Shown here: piece by piece, positions 35,457 to 43,757 of the stretch
How positions within the stretch are numbered: the stretch's first letter is position 1
Layout of the letters: the number at the start of each line of letters is the position of its first letter
Assembly (NCBI GenBank): GCA_949294665.1
Contig: CASFID010000058.1
Location: 31,557 to 95,556 of the forward strand
DNA: 64,000 bases
From: an uncultured Eubacteriales bacterium
GTDB taxonomy: Bacteria; Bacillota; Clostridia; Lachnospirales; Lachnospiraceae
Direction of reading: 5' to 3'
Program-made: the position numbers and the translations under genes
Notes under the pieces: model-generated
Databases searched by the model: none
Told to the model about the DNA's origin: nothing
The model's input: the letters and a program-made list of their open reading frames with translations, nothing else

Positions 35457-36029
35457 ATGACAGAAACAGGAGTAATACATGGAAGATTTCAGGTGCTCCA
35501 TTTGAAACACATGGAATATCTGCTGGCGGCCAAGATGAGGTGCAGGACCTTATATGTAGGCATAACACATCCGGACATCTCGGCATATCCGGCCGCATCG
35601 CCTCTTGACGAACATGGGACGACGAAGACGGACAATCCGCTGACCTATCTTGAGCGGTATGAGATGATCCGTGACGCCCTGCTGGATTTTGGCGTGAAGA
35701 AAGACGAGTTCGAGATCGTGCCGTTTCCCATAAGCAGTCCGGATATCCTGCTCCAGTATGCGCCTGACAACGCGGTGTATTATATGAGCATCTGCAGTCC
35801 GTGGGATGAAGAAAAGTACCAGATCCTGCAGTCTTTGAAGCTTAATATCGAAGTTCTGTGGAAACGCGACGCCGGGGAGAAAGGAATTACAGGAACTGAG
35901 ATTCGCACGATGATCGCCAGAGGGCAGGAATGGAAACAGTATGTGCCGAAGACAGCGGCAGAATATCTGGAGAAAAACGGGATCGATCAGAGGATCAGAC
36001 AGTTGTATTATACTTATGGAGGAAAATAA
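35457..36029 (+). CDS. NMN/nicotinate-nucleotide adenylyltransferase-like nucleotidyltransferase
   Basis: A 190-residue nucleotidyltransferase of the HxGH superfamily. HGRFQVLHLKHMEYL matches the GRFQPxHxGH ATP-binding motif of NadM (with K for G), and ITGTEIRTMIARG matches the ISGTEIR motif near the end. NadM-type enzymes join NMN and ATP to make NAD. AAAGGAGA precedes ATG 35457. The nearby Nudix protein recalls NadM-Nudix fusions, so a role in NAD or related dinucleotide metabolism is reasonable but not proven. Confidence 0.82.
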   Translation: MTETGVIHGRFQVLHLKHMEYLLAAKMRCRTLYVGITHPDISAYPAASPLDEHGTTKTDNPLTYLERYEMIRDALLDFGVKKDEFEIVPFPISSPDILLQYAPDNAVYYMSICSPWDEEKYQILQSLKLNIEVLWKRDAGEKGITGTEIRTMIARGQEWKQYVPKTAAEYLEKNGIDQRIRQLYYTYGGK

Positions 36030-36094
36030 AACGAGAGTGCGTTCAGTTCAAAGCGCACAGTACGTCGCACGAACCAGAAATGTGCGGTAATATC

Positions 36095-36595
36095 TTACGG
36101 CTCGGCGAACAACCCGATATCCGGCGGCGTACAGGTAAATAAAAAGAAAAGGACGATAAGGAGAGCGGTCATCAGGTACACGGCGGCTCTCTTTTCATAT
36201 GTTTTTTCTGAATCTTTCAACTTCCATGTCAGGAGAAAAGCGATCATGACACTGATATAAAATATTCCGATATCCACCCAGGCGACATTACGCCCGAGAA
36301 CGCCTGAGTAGGTATAGAACAGGACCGGGACCGCGAGCGTACCGGAGATACCGCCCGCGAGAAGCGCAGGGCGCAGAGCGGGGTATTCTTCCATAAGGAC
36401 GCAGGGGAGGAACAAAGACCAGACGACAACCGGAAAAAAGATAAGCTTCATATGTTCCCATGTGGATTCGTTGACAGGGCAGACCAGACCGATAAGAGGA
36501 TTTTCACCGGACCAGTCATAGAAAAAGTGGGCCAGCGTTCCGAGCAATGCCGTAAATACAAGACCGGATACAGACCACAGCTTGATATTTTTCAT
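36095..36595 (-). CDS. DUF6512-type small membrane protein
   Basis: A ~166-residue protein with about five hydrophobic helices and the conserved segment CPVNESTWEHMKLIFFP (~43), typical of a small clostridial membrane family (DUF6512). ATG 36595 follows an AGGTGA ribosome site that is part of a 17-bp inverted repeat, so translation may be gated by an RNA hairpin. Function unknown. Confidence 0.75.
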   Translation of the reverse strand: MKNIKLWSVSGLVFTALLGTLAHFFYDWSGENPLIGLVCPVNESTWEHMKLIFFPVVVWSLFLPCVLMEEYPALRPALLAGGISGTLAVPVLFYTYSGVLGRNVAWVDIGIFYISVMIAFLLTWKLKDSEKTYEKRAAVYLMTALLIVLFFLFTCTPPDIGLFAEP

Positions 36596-36599
36596 AAAA

Positions 36600-36663
36600 A
36601 TCACCTGCATATACTGTAATGTATGGATTTCAATATCATGTACTGTCAGTATATGCAGGTGAT
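36600..36663 (-). promoter_or_regulatory. 17-bp perfect inverted repeat over the ribosome site of the DUF6512 gene
   Basis: Arms 36600-36616 (ATCACCTGCATATACTG) and 36647-36663 are exact complements with a 30-base loop. In the minus-strand transcript the second arm contains AGGTGA, the ribosome site of the DUF6512 gene, followed by TTTTT and the ATG. It can act as a terminator of the upstream PHP gene, an attenuator or a translation-blocking hairpin. TACTGTCAGTA in the loop edge is itself palindromic and could bind a repressor. Confidence 0.75.
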
Positions 36664-36708
36664 GCGGTTATTATCAACGTGATTGCGGGCAAATATCTTC
36701 TGCAGACA

Positions 36709-37473
36709 TTACTTCTTTGCAAGAAAACTCAGCAAGGATCCCGCTGAATAATTGAGGATCAGATTTCGGGGTACTCCGGCAAGTCTTGCCGCGTCCGCAG
36801 CATATGTAAAATCCCCTATATATTTTGTGCCGTGGCTGTCGCTTGAGAACAGCACCGGATAGCCAAAATGCACCGACAGGTTTAAAAGGACAAGATCTGT
36901 GTATCTGGTATCTCCTCTGTAGCCCTCCGGGCTTAAAGAACTGTTGTTGATCTCAAGAAGGACATGATTTTCCATAGCGGCGTTAAAAAGTCTGAACGGA
37001 TCGATGGGAAACCGTGTGTCGTCACAGTGGCCGATCACAGACACGTAAGGATTTTTCATGACTTTTATATAGGTATCAGTATTTTCTTCTGCGGATCCCG
37101 GCTTCACGACAGGATGATGCATACTGGCAATCACATAATCCAGACCCTTAAGGATGTCGTCTCCCAGATCCAGGCTGCCGTCGGAGGAGATGATATTCGC
37201 CTCCGCTCCATACAGCATCTTTACGCCCAGGCGTTCCCGCTGAGCGTATTTCAGGTTCCTGAAATAAGATACCCGTCCGCCACCCAGAGTTGCAGGTCCG
37301 TGATCGGATATACCGAGCATTTTAAGATTGCGCGCTCCCGCAGCTTTTGCCATGTCTGTAATGGTGGCGCTGGAGCCATGTCCGCTGGCAATGGTGTGAG
37401 TGTGGATATCGAACTCATAGCGCTCGGCATGATCTGTGCCATATGTCTTGTCTGGATGCTGCTGATATGTCAT
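36709..37473 (-). CDS. PHP-domain phosphoesterase
   Basis: A ~254-residue PHP (polymerase and histidinol phosphatase) metalloenzyme, YcdX-like. Metal ligands are visible in order: DIHTHT with following SGHG, ISDHG, GAEAN, SMHH, GHCD and SSDSH. It should hydrolyse phosphate esters with a trinuclear metal site; the substrate is unknown. ATG 37473 (MTYQQHPDK) has GAGG about ten bases upstream; the longer frame to 37542 overlaps its promoter. Confidence 0.85.
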   Translation of the reverse strand: MTYQQHPDKTYGTDHAERYEFDIHTHTIASGHGSSATITDMAKAAGARNLKMLGISDHGPATLGGGRVSYFRNLKYAQRERLGVKMLYGAEANIISSDGSLDLGDDILKGLDYVIASMHHPVVKPGSAEENTDTYIKVMKNPYVSVIGHCDDTRFPIDPFRLFNAAMENHVLLEINNSSLSPEGYRGDTRYTDLVLLNLSVHFGYPVLFSSDSHGTKYIGDFTYAADAARLAGVPRNLILNYSAGSLLSFLAKK

Positions 37474-37513
37474 AGAACAGTGCCTCGCTTTCCTGAATAA
37501 TCTCATTGCCTTT

Positions 37514-37542
37514 AGTATGGAACATTTTCTGTATAATGTCAA
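37514..37542 (-). promoter_or_regulatory. Promoter of the PHP gene (minus strand)
   Basis: On the minus strand TTGACA (37542-37537) and CATACT (37519-37514) are 17 bases apart. It diverges from the BMC promoter with about 100 bases between them. Confidence 0.65.
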
Positions 37543-37570
37543 TGTGAAAACACAAAAAACAAATAAAAAA

Positions 37571-37637
37571 CAACAAAAACAGTGTTGGTTTATGTGGGAT
37601 ACCTGTGAAAAGCGCGTGCGATCAGTGTTGATTTACG
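37571..37637 (+). promoter_or_regulatory. Candidate operator region of BMC promoter 1
   Basis: CAACA-N7-TGTTG inverted repeat at 37571-37587, part of CAGTGTTGGTTTATG (37580-37594). A second copy, CAGTGTTGATTTACG (37623-37637, 13 of 15 identical), abuts the -35 box 43 bases downstream, about four helical turns away. The same motif occurs at the second BMC promoter, so it is probably the binding site of the DeoR protein encoded in the operon. Confidence 0.55.
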
Positions 37638-37666
37638 TTGACTTATAGCGCTGTATGAAGTATAAT
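37638..37666 (+). promoter_or_regulatory. BMC operon promoter 1
   Basis: TTGACT at 37638-37643 and a perfect TATAAT at 37661-37666 with a 17-base spacer, about 53 bases before the first shell gene. Confidence 0.85.
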
Positions 37667-37718
37667 TATCATAATTGCAGGATTTGACAGAACAGATCCG
37701 GATTGGAGGAGAGATAAA

Positions 37719-38081
37719 ATGGTTCAGGAACACAAGCCGGAACGTATTGTACAGGAACTGGTTCCCGGCAAAGAGATTACCATCGCCCACCTGATTGCCA
37801 GTCCCGATATCACGCTTTATGAGAAACTGGGCCTTGATCCGAGAGTGGAATACAGTAAGTCCGCTATCGGAGTGTTGACGATCAGCCCGGCGGAGACGGC
37901 GATCATTGCCGGTGATATCGCGATCAAAGCTGCGGGAATTGAACTTGGATTTGTGGACAGATTCAGCGGCACGCTGATCGTGACCGGCACCATATCGGAG
38001 ACAGAGGCGGCGATCCGTGCAGTCCTCGAATATGTTAAGGATAAAATGGGATTTTCTGTATGCGAGATAACGAGGACATAA
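37719..38081 (+). CDS. BMC shell protein, PduU/EutS-like (circularly permuted BMC-H)
   Basis: A 120-residue shell protein very close to PduU/EutS: VPGKEITIAHLIA and KLGLDP at the N-terminus, AIGVLTISPAETAIIAGDIAIKAAGIELGFVDRF as the core, and SVCEITRT at the end. The permuted fold makes hexamers capped by a small barrel. GGAGGAG precedes ATG 37719. First gene of the microcompartment operon. Confidence 0.95.
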   Translation: MVQEHKPERIVQELVPGKEITIAHLIASPDITLYEKLGLDPRVEYSKSAIGVLTISPAETAIIAGDIAIKAAGIELGFVDRFSGTLIVTGTISETEAAIRAVLEYVKDKMGFSVCEITRT

Positions 38082-38084
38082 ATA

Positions 38085-38549
38085 ATGAAGAAAATAGTGC
38101 TGGTGGGGAGGAGCGAATGCGGAAAGACCACGCTGACGCAGGCGCTCAAAGGGGAAAAGATACGCTATCACAAGACACAGTACGTCAATAATTTTGATGT
38201 GATCATCGATACACCCGGGGAATATGCCCAGACAAAGCATCTCGGCTATGCTCTGGCCCTGTATACATATGAAGCGGATGTGGTGGGGATGCTTCTGTCG
38301 GCAACAGAACCCTACTCGCTGTATCCGCCGTGCAGTACATCAATGTGCAACCGGGACGTGATCGGCATTGTGACCAAGATACACGATGAACGCGCGGACG
38401 TTGCGAGAGCGGAAAGATGGCTTCGACTCGCGGGATGTAAGAAAATCTTTTATGTAGATTCCAAGTGTTATGAGGGGATTCCCGAGATACTGGAGTACCT
38501 GAAAGAAGAGGGGGACGTGCTTCCGTGGGAAAAAGATGAAAACCAATAA
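38085..38549 (+). CDS. PduV/EutP-like GTPase of the BMC operon
   Basis: A 154-residue small GTPase-like protein. The P-loop is GRSECGKTTL (8-17) and the switch II motif is DTPGEY (~44). PduV/EutP proteins associate with microcompartments and may affect their movement or assembly; the exact role is unsettled. It starts 3 bases after the PduU-like gene. Promoter 2 and its operator overlap its last codons. Confidence 0.9.
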   Translation: MKKIVLVGRSECGKTTLTQALKGEKIRYHKTQYVNNFDVIIDTPGEYAQTKHLGYALALYTYEADVVGMLLSATEPYSLYPPCSTSMCNRDVIGIVTKIHDERADVARAERWLRLAGCKKIFYVDSKCYEGIPEILEYLKEEGDVLPWEKDENQ

Positions 38550-38571
38550 AAACCAACATTGAAATCTGTTG
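38547..38571 (+). promoter_or_regulatory. Candidate operator at BMC promoter 2
   Basis: CAACA-N8-TGTTG (38554-38558 and 38567-38571) overlaps the -35 box. Read on the minus strand, 38547-38561 gives CAATGTTGGTTTTTA, matching the promoter 1 motif in 12 of 15 positions. A further CAACA core lies at 38609-38613, near the expected start point. Confidence 0.55.
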
Positions 38572-38597
38572 ACGCTTGTGGGATTGTGTGGTAATAT
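38569..38597 (+). promoter_or_regulatory. BMC operon promoter 2
   Basis: TTGACG at 38569-38574 and TAATAT at 38592-38597 with a 17-base spacer, about 55 bases before the aldolase start. It would allow the enzymes and main shell proteins to be expressed apart from PduU and PduV. Confidence 0.75.
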
Positions 38598-38652
38598 TCA
38601 AATAGAAACAACACAAAACAAAATGTTTCGTAGAATCCAAGGAGGAGAAAAG

Positions 38653-39468
38653 ATGCAAAACGAATACGAAATCAAAAAAGAAATGTGTGAGATCGGCAGG
38701 CGGGTATACAACCGCGGAATGGTTGCAGCCAATGACGGCAACTTCTCCGTGAAACTCAACGATCATGAGTTCTTATGTACGCCGACCGGTGTCAGCAAAG
38801 GGTTTATGACTCCGGAGTATATCTGCAAGGTTGATGAGAACGGTAATGTCCTTCAGGCAAATAAAGGATTCAGACCTTCCTCGGAGATCAAAATGCACAT
38901 GCGTGTATATCAGAAGAGACCGGATGTAAAATCAGTCGTGCATGCTCATCCGCTGTACGCAACTACATTCGCGATCGCGGGAATCCCGCTGACACAGCCG
39001 ATTATGCCGGAAGCGGTTATCGCACTCGGATGCGTGCCGATCGCTCCGTACGGGACACCGTCTACAATGGAGATCCCGGATGCGGTTGAGCCTTACCTTC
39101 AGCATTTCGATGCTGTTCTCCTTGAGAACCACGGCGCACTGACATATTCCGACAGCCTTCTTGCAGCATATATGAAGATGGAATCCGTTGAATTCTATGC
39201 ACAGCTGTTATGGCAGACAATGCAGATCGGCGGGCCCCAGGAATTCAGCAAGGAGCAGGTAGAGAGACTTTACGAGATCAGAAGACAGATGGGACTTCCG
39301 GGCAAGCATCCGGCTAACCTTTGTCCGAACGCTCAGGCAGGAAAACCGAGCTGCCATACATGCGGCGGTTCCTGCGCAAATACGGCTGCACCGGAGACAA
39401 CGGGCAATTCAGATGCTGATCTGGTAGCTTCTATCACAAAGAAAGTTATGGAACAGCTCGGCATGTAG
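38653..39468 (+). CDS. Class II aldolase (L-fuculose/L-rhamnulose-1-phosphate type), BMC cargo
   Basis: A 271-residue aldolase/adducin-fold enzyme. The catalytic Glu is in PSSEIKMH (~81), and zinc ligands are the two His of HAHPLY (~97) and the His of LLENHGAL (~160). It should split fuculose- or rhamnulose-1-phosphate to lactaldehyde and dihydroxyacetone phosphate. After the domain (~215) a Cys-rich linker (CHTCGGSC) leads to a C-terminal helix ADLVASITKKVMEQLGM, a probable encapsulation peptide. AAGGAGGAG precedes ATG 38653. Which sugar phosphate is used is not resolved. Confidence 0.92.
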   Translation: MQNEYEIKKEMCEIGRRVYNRGMVAANDGNFSVKLNDHEFLCTPTGVSKGFMTPEYICKVDENGNVLQANKGFRPSSEIKMHMRVYQKRPDVKSVVHAHPLYATTFAIAGIPLTQPIMPEAVIALGCVPIAPYGTPSTMEIPDAVEPYLQHFDAVLLENHGALTYSDSLLAAYMKMESVEFYAQLLWQTMQIGGPQEFSKEQVERLYEIRRQMGLPGKHPANLCPNAQAGKPSCHTCGGSCANTAAPETTGNSDADLVASITKKVMEQLGM

Positions 39469-39479
39469 GGGTACGGCCT

Positions 39480-40001
39480 ATGAATGAACGGGATATTACC
39501 AATGCGGTAAAAGCCGTGCTGGAGCAGATGAAAGAGACGGCGCCGTCTCAGACGGAGACTCATGTCTGTAAATGCAGGAAACATGAAATGACACTGCAAC
39601 TGGCCAATGCACTGATCGAAAAGGTCAAAGCAAAGGCTGCTGAGATGGGAGTCAATGTCGTAGCCGCTGTCTCGGATAAAGCCGGGAGACCGGTGGCTGT
39701 CCAGTGCATGGACGGCGCATACATAGCAAGTTTTGACATTGCAATAAACAAGACTTACACTTCTGCAAGCCTGAAAATGTCCACAGAGCAGTTGAGCCGC
39801 TTAAGCCAGCCGGGGCAGGACCTGTACGGGATTCAGTTCACAAATAACGGCAGGATCGTGATCTTTGGCGGCGGTGAGGTCCTCGAATATGACGGACATA
39901 TCATCGGAGCGCTCGGCGTCAGCGGTGGATCGGCAGCGCAGGACACTGCTATAGCAGCTTACGGAAAACAAATCTTTAAGGAGGTATTAGAGTGTCTGTA
40001 A
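39480..40001 (+). CDS. GlcG/HbpS (PduO C-terminal)-like protein, BMC cargo
   Basis: A 173-residue protein: an N-terminal amphipathic helix ERDITNAVKAVLEQMKE (probable encapsulation peptide), a linker with CKCRKH, then a GlcG/HbpS-like domain (~40-173) with GRPVAVQCMDGA and GALGVSGGSAAQDTAIA. This domain is the C-terminal part of PduO and is known to bind haem or cofactors in relatives. The adenosyltransferase half of PduO is absent, consistent with a pathway that does not need B12. It overlaps the next gene by 10 bases. Confidence 0.87.
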   Translation: MNERDITNAVKAVLEQMKETAPSQTETHVCKCRKHEMTLQLANALIEKVKAKAAEMGVNVVAAVSDKAGRPVAVQCMDGAYIASFDIAINKTYTSASLKMSTEQLSRLSQPGQDLYGIQFTNNGRIVIFGGGEVLEYDGHIIGALGVSGGSAAQDTAIAAYGKQIFKEVLECL

Positions 40002-41380
40002 ATGAACAGATGGTTCAGGACATTGTACAGGAAGTGATGGCAAAGATGCAGATCGCATCCGATGTCTCCGGGGACAGAGGAGTCTTCGCAGACATGAACG
40101 AGGCGATCGAGGCGGCAAAGAAATCACAGAAGATCGTAGCCAGAATGTCCCTGGATCACAGAGAAAAAGTTATCTCCAACATTCGTAAAAAGATCAAGGA
40201 GAACGCAGAAATCCTTGCACGCATGGGCGTACAGGAGACCGGCATGGGAAATGTCGGACACAAGATCCTGAAACATCAGCTTGTTGCTGAGAAGACTCCG
40301 GGAACAGAGGATATCACGACAACTGCATGGTCAGGAGACAGAGGGCTGACTCTTATCGAGATGGGGCCGTTCGGAGTTATCGGCGCGATCACACCGTGTA
40401 CAAATCCGAGCGAGACGGTTCTCTGCAACACGATCGGAATGTTTGCAGCAGGAAATACAGCTGTGTTTAACCCGCATCCGGCGGCGATCAAGACATCGAT
40501 CTACGCGATCAATCTTTTAAATGAGGCATCCGTAGAGGCCGGAGGTCCGGATAATATCGCCTGCACAGTAGAGCATCCGACGCTTGAGACAAGCAATATT
40601 ATGATGAAACATCCGGCAATCCAGCTCATCGCTGCAACAGGAGGCCCGGGAGTTGTCACAGCGGTCCTTTCTTCCGGAAGAAGAGGGATCGGGGCAGGAG
40701 CAGGGAATCCCCCGGCAGTTGTCGATGAGACGGCGGACCTGAGAAAGGCGGCGGAGGATATCGTAAACGGATGTACATTCGATAATAATCTTCCGTGTAT
40801 CGCTGAGAAAGAGATCGTTGCTGTAGATACAGTTGTGGACGAGCTGATGAATTATATGATCAGCGAGCAGGGATGCTATCTTGCATCCAAAGAAGAGCAG
40901 GATGCACTCACGGCAGTTGTCTTAAAAGACGGAAAGCTGAACAGAAAATGTGTGGGACGCGACGCGAAGACACTGCTCGGAATGATCGGCGTTACTGTTC
41001 CGGATAACATCAGATGTATCACCTTTGAAGGACCGAAGGAACATCCGCTGATCGCAACCGAACTTATGATGCCGATCCTCGGAGTGGTCAGAGCGAAAGA
41101 TTTTGACGACGCAGTGGAACAGGCCGTATGGCTTGAACATGGAAACCGCCATTCCGCGCATATCCACTCAAAGAACGTTGACAATATCACAAAATATGCG
41201 AAAGCGATCGACACAGCAATCCTCGTGAAGAACGGCCCGTCCTATGCGGCGCTCGGATTCGGCGGCGAAGGCTTCTGTACATTCACCATCGCCAGCAGGA
41301 CAGGCGAGGGACTGACAAGCGCGAGCACATTCACAAAAAGAAGACGCTGCGTCATGACGGACAGTTTGTGTATACGTTAA
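39992..41380 (+). CDS. CoA-acylating aldehyde dehydrogenase (PduP-like), BMC cargo
   Basis: A 462-residue aldehyde dehydrogenase converting an aldehyde, CoA and NAD+ to acyl-CoA. The active-site Cys is in FDNNLPCIAEKE (~266). The N-terminus VNEQMVQDIVQEVMAKMQI is a typical encapsulation peptide followed by a short linker. The start is GTG 39992, inside the previous gene, with GGAGG ten bases upstream. Substrate is probably lactaldehyde or propionaldehyde. Confidence 0.94.
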   Translation: MSVNEQMVQDIVQEVMAKMQIASDVSGDRGVFADMNEAIEAAKKSQKIVARMSLDHREKVISNIRKKIKENAEILARMGVQETGMGNVGHKILKHQLVAEKTPGTEDITTTAWSGDRGLTLIEMGPFGVIGAITPCTNPSETVLCNTIGMFAAGNTAVFNPHPAAIKTSIYAINLLNEASVEAGGPDNIACTVEHPTLETSNIMMKHPAIQLIAATGGPGVVTAVLSSGRRGIGAGAGNPPAVVDETADLRKAAEDIVNGCTFDNNLPCIAEKEIVAVDTVVDELMNYMISEQGCYLASKEEQDALTAVVLKDGKLNRKCVGRDAKTLLGMIGVTVPDNIRCITFEGPKEHPLIATELMMPILGVVRAKDFDDAVEQAVWLEHGNRHSAHIHSKNVDNITKYAKAIDTAILVKNGPSYAALGFGGEGFCTFTIASRTGEGLTSASTFTKRRRCVMTDSLCIR

Positions 41381-41399
41381 GCCATGCACTTATGACACA

Positions 41400-41437
41400 A
41401 AAATGTGTGTGCAGGCTTGCCTGCAGATACACATTTT
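41400..41437 (+). other. Intercistronic hairpin between aldehyde dehydrogenase and Zn alcohol dehydrogenase genes
   Basis: AAAATGTGT...TGCAGG pairs with CCTGCA...ACACATTTT around a short loop. No T-run follows, so it is probably an mRNA stabilising or processing element. The rest of the 159-base gap (to 41539) is GC-rich and shows no frame or RNA I recognise. Confidence 0.55.
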
Positions 41438-41539
41438 ATGTGGCAGAAGTATACGGCGCACGCCGGCAGCGAGAGGAAGCGAAGCGGAATCGAGCTGAGC
41501 ATGGCGTAGGAAGGCAGAAAGAAATAGGAGGTAGATAAC

Positions 41540-42751
41540 ATGGAAATGAATTCCGCTAATGTGGAAGCCGTTGTGAAACAGGTGCTGGAAAGCATGCTGG
41601 ACAAGAAGATCCCGGCATCGGGCTCACAGCCGGCGGCCAGCCAGGCAATCCCGAAGACAGCACATGTAGCTATGCTGACTTCACTTGAGCATTATGATAT
41701 TAAAGAATTCCCGATCCCGGAAGTGGGAGACGGAGACATCCTTGTAAAAGTAGAGGGCTGCGGTATCTGCGGAACAGATGCTCATGAATTCAAGAAAGAT
41801 CCGTTCGGACTGATCCCGGTAGCTCTCGGACACGAGGGAACCGGCGAAATCGTAAAGATGGGAAAGAACGTAAAGGTTGACAGTGCAGGAAAGCCGCTGA
41901 AGGTCGGAGACAAAGTCGTTACATGTATGATCTTCAAAGATGATCCGGACATTGAGATGTTCGACCTGAACAAGAAGAACGTCGGCGGCGCAGACGTATA
42001 TGGACTGCTTCCGGACGATGACATCCATCTGAACGGATGGTTCTCGGATTATCTTTTCATCCGTGAAGGTTCTTCCGTATTCAACGTAAGCGACCTTGAC
42101 CTTGATTCAAGAATCCTCATCGAGCCATGTGCGGTTCTCGTACATGCAGTTGAGAGAGCGAAGACAACCGGAATCCTGAGGTTCAACAGCAGAGTTGTCG
42201 TACAGGGATGCGGACCGATCGGTCTGATCTGTATCGCGGTACTCCGCACAATGGGAATCGAGAATATCGTTGCAGTAGACGGAAATCCGCAGAGACTTGA
42301 ATTTGCCAAGAAGATGGGCGCCGACAAATCCGTAAACTTCATGGAGTACAAAGGGATCGAGGCGCTTTCCGGCGCGGTGAAAGAAACGTTCGATGGACAT
42401 CTTGCAGACTTTGCATTCCAGTGTACGGGATCGCCGGCGGCACATTCAAACATTTATAAATTCATCCGCAACGGCGGCGGGCTTTGCGAACTCGGATTCT
42501 TCATCAACGGCGGCGACGCTACGATCAATCCGCACTTTGATCTTTGCTCGAAAGAGATCACACTGGTCGGCTCGTGGGTATACACACTGAGAGATTATGC
42601 AACGACTTTTGATTTCCTGAAGAGAGCACAGGCGATCGGGCTTCCGATGAAAGAACTGATCACTCACAGATTCCCGCTGGAGGAGATCAACGAGGCTCAT
42701 CAGACAAATCTTGCACAGAAAGGCCTTAAGATCGCTATCGTTAATAAATAA
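41540..42751 (+). CDS. Zinc-dependent alcohol dehydrogenase (MDR family), BMC cargo
   Basis: A 403-residue medium-chain dehydrogenase. The N-terminal ~45 residues (ANVEAVVKQVLESMLDKK plus a Pro/Ala-rich linker) form an encapsulation tag. The enzyme follows with GCGICGTDAHEFK (catalytic zinc Cys), LGHEGTGEIV and the Rossmann motif GCGPIGLICIAV. It would reduce an aldehyde and recycle NADH inside the shell, or act on lactaldehyde/propanediol. AATAGGAGG precedes ATG 41540. Confidence 0.91.
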   Translation: MEMNSANVEAVVKQVLESMLDKKIPASGSQPAASQAIPKTAHVAMLTSLEHYDIKEFPIPEVGDGDILVKVEGCGICGTDAHEFKKDPFGLIPVALGHEGTGEIVKMGKNVKVDSAGKPLKVGDKVVTCMIFKDDPDIEMFDLNKKNVGGADVYGLLPDDDIHLNGWFSDYLFIREGSSVFNVSDLDLDSRILIEPCAVLVHAVERAKTTGILRFNSRVVVQGCGPIGLICIAVLRTMGIENIVAVDGNPQRLEFAKKMGADKSVNFMEYKGIEALSGAVKETFDGHLADFAFQCTGSPAAHSNIYKFIRNGGGLCELGFFINGGDATINPHFDLCSKEITLVGSWVYTLRDYATTFDFLKRAQAIGLPMKELITHRFPLEEINEAHQTNLAQKGLKIAIVNK

Positions 42752-42762
42752 GGTGTATCATT

Positions 42763-43116
42763 ATGGGAGAAGCAGTAGGTATGTTGGAGGTCTTCGGGCT
42801 GGCGACGGCATTTGCGGCGGCTGACGCCGGATGTAAAGCCGGCGATGTATGGCTCGAGAAATTCGACAAAAACAAACCGGCGAATGCAGATGAATTACCT
42901 GTACCACTGATCGTCATGGTCAAATTCCGCGGAAGCGTATCCGATGTTACGGCAGCGCTTGAAGCGGCAAAGGCGAGAGCCGAAGAGCTTGCGGGCGTTG
43001 TTAATGAATATAAGATCGCAAGGCCGACAGAGGATACAGAGAAGATGCTGAAGCTTACCGGATTAGATAAAGGTGAACCACATATCATCAACGAAAAAGA
43101 TATTGAAGAGATTTAG
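42763..43116 (+). CDS. BMC-H shell protein, diverged
   Basis: A 117-residue BMC-domain protein: GMLEVFGLATAFAAADAGCKAGDVWLEKF matches the BMC-H core, but the pore and loop regions differ from the other three and it carries a C-terminal extension (~90-117). Probably a minor hexamer with its own pore. It follows the Zn dehydrogenase by 11 bases. Confidence 0.86.
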   Translation: MGEAVGMLEVFGLATAFAAADAGCKAGDVWLEKFDKNKPANADELPVPLIVMVKFRGSVSDVTAALEAAKARAEELAGVVNEYKIARPTEDTEKMLKLTGLDKGEPHIINEKDIEEI

Positions 43117-43129
43117 GAGGAAATGAACA

Positions 43130-43411
43130 ATGGCAATGGCACAGCTTGCATTAGGAATGGTTGAGACAAGAGGACTCACAGCAGCGATCGAGGCTGCGGA
43201 CGCAATGACAAAAGCGGCAGAGGTTACTCTGGTAGGAACAGAGAAGATCGGAAGCGGGCTCGTAACAGTAATGGTACGTGGAGACGTAGGAGCTGTTAAA
43301 GCTGCAGTAGAGACCGGCGCAGACGCAGCAGGAAGACTCGGCGAACTGGTTGCTACACACGTGATCCCGAGACCGCATAACGATGTGGAGAAAATCCTTC
43401 CTACTGTATAG
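43130..43411 (+). CDS. BMC-H shell protein, PduA/EutM-like (major)
   Basis: A 93-residue canonical hexameric shell protein: [27 protein letters not shown], pore segment [21 protein letters not shown], ending [14 protein letters not shown]. Nearly identical in its core to the product of 43884-44162. GGAGGAAATG precedes the start. One of two likely facet-forming proteins. Confidence 0.95.
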   Translation: MAMAQLALGMVETRGLTAAIEAADAMTKAAEVTLVGTEKIGSGLVTVMVRGDVGAVKAAVETGADAAGRLGELVATHVIPRPHNDVEKILPTV

Positions 43412-43459
43412 TCATACTGCTTGCGGGAGGTCCTTACATTAAAGCAAAGGAGCAGTCTC

Positions 43460-43744
43460 ATGGGAAACGCGTATGGATTTTTTGAGATCCCGAGTGTAAC
43501 AGCGGCGGTAGTTGCCGTAGACATCATGTGCAAGACGGCGAATGTACAGTTTGTCACATGGGAGAAAAAACTGGGCGGACGACTGGTCACGATCATCATC
43601 CGCGGCGATGTATCCGCTGTAAAACAGGCTGTCGAAGCTGCCGAGGCAGGCGGAATCAAAAAGCCTGTGTGCGCTGTAGTGATCCCGAGTCCCCATGAGG
43701 AGGTACTCAAGATCGTAAACGGCAGTGCGAACAGAGTAAGTTAG
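43460..43744 (+). CDS. BMC-H shell protein, minor type
   Basis: A 94-residue BMC-H protein: [53 protein letters not shown]. The pore reads KKLGGRL, unlike KIGSGL in the major shell proteins, so it likely passes a different solute. AAAGGAG lies before ATG 43460; the longer frame from 43421 lacks a site. Confidence 0.9.
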   Translation: MGNAYGFFEIPSVTAAVVAVDIMCKTANVQFVTWEKKLGGRLVTIIIRGDVSAVKQAVEAAEAGGIKKPVCAVVIPSPHEEVLKIVNGSANRVS

Positions 43745-43757
43745 GAGGCAGTTTAAG

